NCBI GenBank assembly: GCA_017508315.1
Contig: JAFVZE010000115.1
Coordinates: 1-9,454 of the forward strand
Direction of reading: 5' to 3'
DNA length: 9,454 nucleotides
Origin: Kiritimatiellia bacterium
GTDB lineage: Bacteria > Verrucomicrobiota > Kiritimatiellia > RFP12 > UBA1067
A model generated the notes under the pieces. That model did no database searches and was not told the origin of the DNA. It was given only the letters and a program-made list of their open reading frames with translations. A program made the position numbers and the translations under genes. Positions within the stretch are counted from its first letter, which is position 1. Every line of letters begins with the position of its first letter. Below are positions 1 through 5,215 of this stretch, piece by piece.

Positions 1-30
1 AAACGAAAAAATCTTCGCCCAGCGCTTCAT
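1..30 (-). CDS. Start of next gene in the APE-like operon (partial; possible MMPL-type exporter)
   Basis: Only the first ten codons are inside the window: ATG at 30-28, reading MKRWAKIFSF, and running off the left edge. The ATG overlaps the TGA of the LolA-like gene in an ATGA arrangement, and an AAGG lies about seven bases upstream, so this is a coupled start rather than chance. The short basic, aromatic N-terminus would fit a membrane protein. In described aryl polyene clusters the gene after the LolA-like carrier is usually an RND/MMPL-family lipid exporter. That identity comes from gene order only and cannot be shown from ten residues. Confidence 0.55.
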   Translation of the reverse strand, partial: MKRWAKIFSF

Positions 31-647
31 TCGCGGCCTTTCCACAACGAATGGGCAGCTCGGCCGGATTCACGGAATTCGATGTCGGCGCTCTCGCCGG
101 AAGCATAGCGGAACCGCGCCTTTTCGACGACCTCGGAGCCCGTAACCGTCACCGATCTGATTATCCGGCGCATGTCGAAACGCTTGGGCGCGAACTCCAC
201 GCGCCATTTCCCGTCCGCAATGCTTGAATCGACCTCGAAAAGCCGGTCGAACGGCACTTCTCCGCCGGCGAGAAAATCATCGACTGCCTGACGAACCTCG
301 TGATAGTGCGGAAATTCCGATGACGGCACTTTCCGAAGACCCTTGCCGTCGCCAGAAAACTCAATCCCCTCCGAAAGCATGGCGATCTTCGATTTGATCG
401 GCTTTTCCATGCTCCAGATCACGCCTTTGCCCTTGAAGCACGAAACGACCCCCTCGAACCTGAACTTCAACGGAGAATCTTCAATGGTTTTAACCATCGT
501 CCATGAGGCGTCGGCATCGAGCGAACGCGCCAGCGCCGTTTTGAACCGTTCGGGAAGCGCAGCCGCACCGGCCCGGACGGAGAACAGACCCGCCGCCGCG
601 AAAAGCAGGGCGATCATCGCCGGAAATCCCGTCACTTGCTTTTCCAT
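27..647 (-). CDS. LolA-like periplasmic outer-membrane lipoprotein/lipid carrier
   Basis: This is a 206-residue exported protein. An N-terminal hydrophobic stretch (about residues 8-28, ending GAAA before LPERF) looks like a Sec signal peptide. The mature part has the LolA pattern: an early helix, then strands around residues 48-75 (TIEDSPLKFRFEGVV, then GKGVIWSMEKP), matching the family's 'small-residue-G-x-leaky strand ... W....P' signature. LolA proteins carry lipoproteins across the periplasm. The divergent versions in aryl polyene clusters (ApeL-type) are thought to assist transfer of the polyene lipid to the outer membrane. The gene overlaps the end of the ligase/dehydratase gene by 16 bases. 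An alternative GTG at 635 would give a 4-base GTGA overlap and a shorter signal peptide, and either start is possible. The downstream gene begins in its stop codon. A housekeeping LolA is less likely given these neighbours. Confidence 0.8.
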   Translation of the reverse strand: MEKQVTGFPAMIALLFAAAGLFSVRAGAAALPERFKTALARSLDADASWTMVKTIEDSPLKFRFEGVVSCFKGKGVIWSMEKPIKSKIAMLSEGIEFSGDGKGLRKVPSSEFPHYHEVRQAVDDFLAGGEVPFDRLFEVDSSIADGKWRVEFAPKRFDMRRIIRSVTVTGSEVVEKARFRYASGESADIEFRESGRAAHSLWKGRE

Positions 648-1957
648 GCCATGATCCCGGATGTACAGACGCTCTCGCCGATCTTGAACGAGAATGAATA
701 ACGTTCGCCTTCAAGGCGCGAAAGCGTGAAGCGGACCCGCTCGCCCGGCAGCACCGGCCGCTGGAATTTGAGGCGCAGAATCTCGCCCGCGAACGGCCCT
801 TTGCGCCATCGGCGGCGAATGCACCGGCAGACCCAATCAAGCTGGACCACGCCCGGCAGAATCCTGAAATTCCTGAAATGCCCGTCGAAATACACGGCAT
901 CGGAAACAAAAACGAGATCCGCGGAGAAGGAGTCTTCCCCGGAAACCTCGTTTTCGGAAACCGGTTCCTGATAGCGCGATTCGAGGATCGGCAGAATCTC
1001 CGAACGCACGAGCTTGCCCTGCTCGTTGTACGGCAGGCCGTTCAGATACCGGATGCGCCGCGGAAACGCGAAAGGCTCGATCCCCGCGATCTCGCGCTTG
1101 AGCGCGGCCGTAAGTGCGCCGTAAGTGCTTTTTTTCAGCGCCGCCCTGCCTTCGGCGGAAAGCTCCACCAGCGCGCGGATTCTTGGCACAGGCTCGTCGG
1201 ACGCGACGGCATGGGCCTTGCCCACGAACGGATGCCGCTCCATCGCCGCCTCTATCCGCGGAAGCGAAACGTACTTTTCAAGAATCTTGACATTACGGTC
1301 CGCGCGCCCGAGAAGAAGGAAGCGCTCCGGAGAAACGAACTCGACGGAATCGCCCATCACGAACGGACGCGAGATCGAAAACTCCGAATCCACGGCGATG
1401 CGCCCGTCATCCTCCCTCCAGGCCGAAACTCCGCCGAAAAGCGTCCATTCCTCGCCGTCGGCCTGTCTGCGCCACGCGACCGACCCGGTCTCAGTGCTGC
1501 CGAATATCTCGGTCGGAGAGATTCCGGCAAGTTCCCTCACCCGACGGGACAGATCCTTCTTGAGCAGGCTGCCGGAAGTGACAACTCCCGCGAGCGATGC
1601 GCCCAACGAGCGGAAATCTTCGCTTTCAACCGCCTTTTCGAGAAACGACGGCGTGGTCACGAGCAAAATTTTTCCGCGACCGGCCGCGGCAGCCGTCAAT
1701 TCTTCCGCCGAGACGATTGTCCCGTCGTAGACTTCGCAACCGGCGATTTCCGGCAGCAGTTTGCGCCACAGCGTTCCGAACATGTGCTCCTGCCGGATCG
1801 TCGCGAGCACATAGGGTCTGTCCCCGAAAAGATCCGGAAACGATTTCAGCAGCATCGCCGCATCCGCCTCGACGGATGCGGCGGTTTTCTCGATCACTTT
1901 GGCGCTGCCGGTGGAGCCGGAAGTGCGAAAACCGATGTATTCGGGTTTTTCCGTCAT
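632..1957 (-). CDS. Fused AMP-forming acyl/aryl ligase and hotdog (FabA/FabZ-like) dehydratase, APE type
   Basis: This is a 441-residue two-domain enzyme. Residues 1 to about 325 are an adenylate-forming ligase: phosphate loop TSGSTGSAK (12-20), EIFGSTETG (150-158), GD at 202-203, GRADRNVKILEK (217-228) and the C-terminal catalytic Lys315 in NEQGKLVR. The region that usually precedes the phosphate loop (100 or more residues in ordinary acyl-CoA synthetases) is absent, as in the short ligases of aryl polyene clusters. Residues about 345-441 are a hotdog dehydratase: YFDGHFRNFRILPGVVQLDW places His360 and Asp374 fourteen residues apart, the spacing of the FabA His/Asp and FabZ His/Glu pairs. 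Expected role: activate an acyl or aryl starter acid for an ACP, and dehydrate 3-hydroxyacyl-ACP during chain growth (ApeH plus ApeI functions). I chose the ATG at 1957 because it overlaps the upstream stop as ATGA. The open frame extends to 2056, but that part lies inside the upstream gene. Confidence 0.85.
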   Translation of the reverse strand: MTEKPEYIGFRTSGSTGSAKVIEKTAASVEADAAMLLKSFPDLFGDRPYVLATIRQEHMFGTLWRKLLPEIAGCEVYDGTIVSAEELTAAAAGRGKILLVTTPSFLEKAVESEDFRSLGASLAGVVTSGSLLKKDLSRRVRELAGISPTEIFGSTETGSVAWRRQADGEEWTLFGGVSAWREDDGRIAVDSEFSISRPFVMGDSVEFVSPERFLLLGRADRNVKILEKYVSLPRIEAAMERHPFVGKAHAVASDEPVPRIRALVELSAEGRAALKKSTYGALTAALKREIAGIEPFAFPRRIRYLNGLPYNEQGKLVRSEILPILESRYQEPVSENEVSGEDSFSADLVFVSDAVYFDGHFRNFRILPGVVQLDWVCRCIRRRWRKGPFAGEILRLKFQRPVLPGERVRFTLSRLEGERYSFSFKIGESVCTSGIMAWKSK

Positions 1958-2349
1958 TTCCCGCACTTTCCCCTCATCCTGCGGCGCACCGCCCATTCGG
2001 CAGCGAACATCGTTCCCAGAAGAACATACGCCAGAAACCCGTTGTAAAAAGCCCATGTTTCAGGCGACGCGAAGACCGTAAGCACGGTGACGGCCAGATG
2101 CAGGAAAAGAAAAACCGTCCAACAGTTGTTCACGACCCGGCAATAACGCACTCCCCGTTCGTCAAGCATCTCGCCGCGTCTTCTGGCGATCTTCTCGACT
2201 ATCGGAGTTTTCAGCGATGAAAGCGCGAAAACCGCGAACGCGATCGCGCCCATCACCGCCGGATACAGTCGTAAACAGACATTGCCGCGCAGAAAATAAA
2301 CGAGCCAGACGACGGCAACGGCGAGAGATGCTCGGATAACCGCCTTCAT
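1954..2349 (-). CDS. COG4648-type integral membrane protein of APE clusters
   Basis: This is a 131-residue protein with four predicted membrane segments (about 5-20, 30-46, 76-95 and 100-119). The loop RYCRVVNNCWTVF (69-81) and the last helix with YNGFLAYVLLGTMFAAEW (102-119), followed by a basic tail, match the small membrane protein found between the second ACP and the ligase in aryl polyene clusters (COG4648, sometimes mislabelled 'DNA gyrase subunit B'). Its biochemical function is unknown; a membrane-anchoring or transport role is only a guess. I chose the ATG at 2349, which follows the ACP stop by 16 bases. An in-frame ATG at 2403 would overlap the ACP gene by 38 bases and add a basic stretch before the first helix, so it is less likely. 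No clear Shine-Dalgarno is visible, so translation may depend on coupling. The stop overlaps the next start (ATGA). Confidence 0.8.
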   Translation of the reverse strand: MKAVIRASLAVAVVWLVYFLRGNVCLRLYPAVMGAIAFAVFALSSLKTPIVEKIARRRGEMLDERGVRYCRVVNNCWTVFLFLHLAVTVLTVFASPETWAFYNGFLAYVLLGTMFAAEWAVRRRMRGKCGK

Positions 2350-2365
2350 CGCCCGCAGCCGAGTC

Positions 2366-2620
2366 TTACCGGCCCTGTTCGGCGATAAGTTTTTCAACGA
2401 CATCTGTAATGTCGCCGAGCGTGCGTATCTGCTTGAAATCCTCAGCCTTGACCTTGAGACCGGTCAGCTGCTGAAGACGGACGACCATGTCCACCGCGTC
2501 GATGCTGTCGAGATCCAGATCTTCGAAGAGTTTCGCCTCCGGCACGAGTTTCTGCCCGTCAAGCTCAAAATCGGCGACCAGTATCTCTTTTATTTTCGAT
2601 TCTATTTCTTCGCGGGTCAT
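2366..2620 (-). CDS. Acyl carrier protein (second ACP of the operon)
   Basis: This is an 84-residue acyl carrier protein. The motif DLDLDSIDAVDMV puts the phosphopantetheine attachment serine at Ser39, followed by the usual helix II and a C-terminal ERTLGD-like stretch (QIRTLGDITDVVEKL). Its size and acidic character are normal for type II ACPs, and it resembles the second ACP of aryl polyene operons (ApeF type). It would carry the growing acyl chain for the ligase, dehydratase and the unseen ketosynthases and ketoreductase. The ATG at 2620 lies 4 bases after the stop of the first ACP gene, with GGAG at 2631-2628 inside that gene's last codons, seven bases from the ATG. The longer open frame up to 2806 only reads the first ACP gene in another frame. 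Confidence 0.92.
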   Translation of the reverse strand: MTREEIESKIKEILVADFELDGQKLVPEAKLFEDLDLDSIDAVDMVVRLQQLTGLKVKAEDFKQIRTLGDITDVVEKLIAEQGR

Positions 2621-2633
2621 TTTCTCACTCCAG
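2621..2633 (-). promoter_or_regulatory. Shine-Dalgarno for second ACP, embedded in first ACP gene
   Basis: The minus strand reads CTGGAGTGAGAAA before the ATG at 2620. GGAG (2631-2628) is formed by the last sense codons of the first ACP gene and is seven bases from the start. It selects the 84-residue product over longer in-frame options and implies translational coupling of the two carrier proteins. Confidence 0.7.
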
Positions 2634-2900
2634 ATTGATTCCGGCGTTTTCGGCGACAAATTTCGCGAGCGACGCGACCGAGCGGAAATGCTCGCGGTTT
2701 TCATCGGCGTTGGTCTTGAACTTGACCTGATATCTCTTCTTGATGGCCGCGCCGATTTCAAGCGCATCAATGCTGTCAAGACCGACTCCGTCGCCGAAGA
2801 GGGCATCCTGCGTCCCGATCGATTCCACCGTCAGTCCGTCTACATCCACCGCGCTTACGATGAGCGCCTTGATCTCGTTTTCTAATTCAATCAATTTCAT
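2625..2900 (-). CDS. Acyl carrier protein (first ACP of the operon, ApeE-like)
   Basis: This is a 91-residue acyl carrier protein with the attachment serine at Ser43 in GVGLDSIDALEIG. After helix II comes a longer stretch, KTNADENREHFRSVASLAKFV (residues 62-82). This 'D/N-E-N-R-x-H-F-x-SV-x-LA-x-FV' pattern is, from memory, typical of the first ACP of aryl polyene clusters and differs from ordinary AcpP. Two dissimilar ACPs in tandem are also usual for that pathway. The start is the ATG at 2900. The protein contains no other methionine, and the only upstream in-frame extension (to 2972) crosses the promoter region and the previous gene's end. There is no Shine-Dalgarno in the seven bases between the -10 box and the ATG, suggesting leaderless or nearly leaderless translation. 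Confidence 0.92.
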   Translation of the reverse strand: MKLIELENEIKALIVSAVDVDGLTVESIGTQDALFGDGVGLDSIDALEIGAAIKKRYQVKFKTNADENREHFRSVASLAKFVAENAGINLE

Positions 2901-2907
2901 ATCGCGT

Positions 2908-2916
2908 ATTATACCA
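2908..2916 (-). promoter_or_regulatory. Extended -10 promoter of the ACP-led operon
   Basis: The minus strand reads TGGTATAAT, a perfect consensus -10 hexamer (2913-2908) with the extended TG motif. The next seven bases are ACGCGAT and then the ATG at 2900, so the expected transcription start falls on or one base before the start codon. No good TTGACA-like hexamer lies 16-18 bases upstream (the position reads around CTCCCG), as is common for extended -10 promoters. Assignment is by motif only. Confidence 0.65.
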
Positions 2917-2920
2917 CATT

Positions 2921-2935
2921 TCCCGCCAATCGGGA
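2921..2935. repeat. Inverted repeat in the -35 zone; possible operator
   Basis: TCCCG-CCAAT-CGGGA (plus strand) is a perfect 5-base inverted repeat with a 5-base centre. It ends seven bases upstream of the -10 hexamer and so occupies the spacer and -35 region of the operon promoter. This position suits a repressor or activator site. It could equally be a weak hairpin at the end of the upstream transcript, but no T-run follows on the minus strand. Function unproven. Confidence 0.35.
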
Positions 2936-2968
2936 GTTTTCCCCGTAATATCCTGCGCCCCGAAACCG

Positions 2969-5188
2969 TCATCTGACAATCAACACCATTCCTGACACCG
3001 GCTTGACCATCAGAGCCTTTCGTCCGTCATCGGTATCGGCGATGCGCCAGACGTATCTGTCGGGAACCGCCTCTTTGATCCCCTTGAAGGATTTTGCCGT
3101 CAGAAGTTTCGCCCATTTGCCGCCGCCGGCGGCGACAAACGCCGCTCCCGGCGCGAGCGATCCCTCTTCGACCGAAAACGTTCCGCTGATCGACGTGTCT
3201 CCGGTTTCAAAGACAAGCGTTCCGGCTCCCTTCTTGACGATGCTGCCGGCGCCGGCGATCGGGTCCGAAAAAGTGATCGTGCGACCTTCTCCGGTTTCCA
3301 AGTCTCCGGTATCGATGGAAAGCGCCGCTCCGTCCAGTTCGAGCGCCCGCGCCGCGCCCGCCGCGCCCGCCGCATCCGCCGCGGAGCCGTAAGCCCAATC
3401 GCATTTCGCGCCGAGCGTCGGCGTGCCGGAGGCCGCGATGCGGACTATCGCCCCCGACGACGGCGAAACCGTGAGCCAGTCGGTCGACGGCACGAGCGTG
3501 AGCGAATCGGAAAGCCTGAGCGTCTGGTCTTCGGCGAAGGGAGAGTCGCCGCGCATTTCAACACACCCCGAACCGGTCCACGAACAACCGTTCAAGGCGA
3601 CCACCTTGCCGCCAAGCGTCATCTTTCCGTCGACTCTCACCGCCGCCGGAGCAAATACCGGCGCATTGTCTCCCGTAACGTTCAAAACTCCGTCTTTAAG
3701 AACCGTCAACCGTGTCGCCCGCGCGCCTCCTGTCGTCTGAGCGTTTATGATGACATTGGAAGCGCTCCATTCCCCTCCGAGCCGGATATCGCCGCGAATG
3801 CGCAGGCTCCCCCCGGAGGAACCTCCTCCCGTCAGGGCGACATAGGATGAGCCCTTGTTCAAAAGGCTTCCCCCGGGCGCGGAAGTGCAGACAACGCGAT
3901 TTGATATCACAACCGGGAAAGCGGACTCGGAAAGTACGCTTTGAGTGCTTTCCGAACCGTACGACAGACTTATTTCCGACCCGGAGAAAACGAAGGGTCT
4001 GCACTTCGCATGGAAAACGAGCTGGCGGAAATATTTGTGCTCGTAATCGTGAATAACGGTGGAGTTGGCTGTCGGCCCGAAATAAGCCGAACAAGTTCCG
4101 TAGGGAACTTTACCGGTTTTCCAGTTGCCGGCATCCTTCCACGAGGAAGACACTTGACCAAGCCATGCATAATAACTGTCGGCATAGGGAAAAGCCGGCA
4201 GAACGCCGTCGCTCAGATAAAAACATCCGCCGTTGGACTCAACACTCCAACCTTGCGGACATTCGCAGACCAGAACACCGCCGGGCAGAGCACATATCGA
4301 ATCGAAGAGATGATAGATTTCGCCGGAGGTCATCGCGCTCGGCGGCGAAAATTCCATTCTTGCCGACGGGTCGACAACAACATCGCCCATCACCTCTATC
4401 GGGGACTTGGACGCATCGACTTTGAGAACGGCTCCCGCCCCGAGAATCAAATCTCCGAGAGTTATCCGGCCGGTGATGCCGGTCAGATCGAGCGTCGTAC
4501 CCGCGCCGACTTCAAGTTTTTTCAGTTCAGATGCGAAGCCGGACGACATCTGAAGCGTAACGGCGCCGCCGCCGGCCGCCGTGAGCGAGCTGATGCCGAT
4601 ATCCTTGAGCGCGCCAAGCGTTATGGAATGGACGCTTGTCATATCGAAACAGTTTCTCGTGTCAAAAACGACATCGCCGCCAAGCTCAATATCCACCGTG
4701 GTTCTGGCCTCCGCCGGAGTGTTCGACCAGTCTCCCCACGCCCCGAAAAGAATGCCGTCGGGGAAAGCGTATTTTGCCGCATCCGTATTTGGATCTTCGT
4801 AAAGACCATGCCCGAGTTTCATCGACTTGAGCCGATAGGTAAGCGTCTTGCCGGTATCAATGCGGAAAACGTCGGCGATTATCGTTCCTTCACCGGCGAA
4901 CGTCCGGTTTTTCCGATATATGAGCACCCCGGGATGCACATTCGAAGTCCTGTTCGTAATCACGATCGTTCCGTCAAAGACCACATCGGTGTCGGGAGCG
5001 TTCTCCCTGACGATCAGAGCCTTGCCGGTTTTGATGAGAATATCCAACACGTCATCTTCGGCAAGCGGCAGATGCTGCGCGTTGACGTCGACATCGAACT
5101 CTACACCGTCGGTCCATTGCACGACATCCGCCGTTGCCGTAATGGCGATCGCCGCGAGCGCCGGGAGCAGAAACATCCGTTTGGTCAT
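2969..5188 (-). CDS. Exported beta-strand-repeat (PATR-type) protein, possible surface or cell-envelope protein
   Basis: This is a protein of 739 residues, or 741 from the alternative ATG at 5194. A basic N-terminus and hydrophobic core (MTKRMFLLPALAAIAITATA before DVVQW) form a Sec signal peptide. The rest is Gly/Ser/Thr/Val-rich with short alternating strands, as in parallel beta-helices. Near residues 340-375 the pattern YYAWLGQ...W.DAGNWKTGKVP resembles the 'W-x-NW-x-G-x-P' segment common in such proteins. Near 645-682 PIAGAGSIVKKGAGTLVFE and SGTFSVEEGSL match the autotransporter-associated beta-strand repeat (PATR, TIGR02601 style). No C-terminal translocator barrel or PEP-CTERM anchor is present; it ends in the short hydrophobic tail GMVLIVR. 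It lies about 20 bases after the FAD/DUF4838 gene and is likely co-transcribed. Its role is unknown; adhesion or polymer binding at the surface is plausible. Confidence 0.75.
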   Translation of the reverse strand: MTKRMFLLPALAAIAITATADVVQWTDGVEFDVDVNAQHLPLAEDDVLDILIKTGKALIVRENAPDTDVVFDGTIVITNRTSNVHPGVLIYRKNRTFAGEGTIIADVFRIDTGKTLTYRLKSMKLGHGLYEDPNTDAAKYAFPDGILFGAWGDWSNTPAEARTTVDIELGGDVVFDTRNCFDMTSVHSITLGALKDIGISSLTAAGGGAVTLQMSSGFASELKKLEVGAGTTLDLTGITGRITLGDLILGAGAVLKVDASKSPIEVMGDVVVDPSARMEFSPPSAMTSGEIYHLFDSICALPGGVLVCECPQGWSVESNGGCFYLSDGVLPAFPYADSYYAWLGQVSSSWKDAGNWKTGKVPYGTCSAYFGPTANSTVIHDYEHKYFRQLVFHAKCRPFVFSGSEISLSYGSESTQSVLSESAFPVVISNRVVCTSAPGGSLLNKGSSYVALTGGGSSGGSLRIRGDIRLGGEWSASNVIINAQTTGGARATRLTVLKDGVLNVTGDNAPVFAPAAVRVDGKMTLGGKVVALNGCSWTGSGCVEMRGDSPFAEDQTLRLSDSLTLVPSTDWLTVSPSSGAIVRIAASGTPTLGAKCDWAYGSAADAAGAAGAARALELDGAALSIDTGDLETGEGRTITFSDPIAGAGSIVKKGAGTLVFETGDTSISGTFSVEEGSLAPGAAFVAAGGGKWAKLLTAKSFKGIKEAVPDRYVWRIADTDDGRKALMVKPVSGMVLIVR
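3351..3386. repeat. 9-base tandem repeat (about four units) encoding Ala-Ala-Gly
   Basis: Units GCCGCGCCC, GCCGCGCCC, GCCGCATCC and GCCGCGGAG follow one another at 9-base steps (plus strand). On the coding strand they give SAADAAGAAGAA in the exported repeat protein. The first two units are identical, the others diverged. Repeat length is a multiple of three, so copy-number change would not shift the frame. Probably a flexible linker. Confidence 0.7.
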
Positions 5189-5194
5189 TTTCAT

Positions 5195-5204
5195 TTCCTC
5201 CTCT
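5195..5204 (-). promoter_or_regulatory. Strong Shine-Dalgarno for the repeat protein, favours the second ATG
   Basis: The minus strand reads GAGAGGAGGAA before the ATG at 5194. The AGGAGG core (5202-5197) is only two bases from that ATG but eight bases from the in-frame ATG at 5188, so the latter is better placed. This full-consensus site lies in the 27-base gap after the FAD/DUF4838 gene and suggests high translation. Confidence 0.65.
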
Positions 5205-5215
5205 CTGAACCTGTC

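Noticed and set aside
490..909. Minus-strand 139-codon open frame overlapping the dehydratase end and the LolA-like gene
   Set aside because: Different frame from two genes with recognisable families. The product looks like out-of-frame reading.
878..2047. Long open frame (389 codons) on the plus strand
   Set aside because: It lies opposite the ligase/dehydratase gene, whose motifs are clear. The translation is Arg-rich with no recognisable domain, as expected for a high-G+C antisense frame.
1954..2349. 'DNA gyrase subunit B' label often given to COG4648 proteins
   Set aside because: The protein is a 131-residue four-helix membrane protein with no ATPase or TOPRIM motifs.
2921..2940. Hairpin plus TTTT read on the plus strand as a terminator
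   Set aside because: No plus-strand gene ends here, the stem is only five bases and the T-run is short. It is better explained as a palindrome in the minus-strand promoter.
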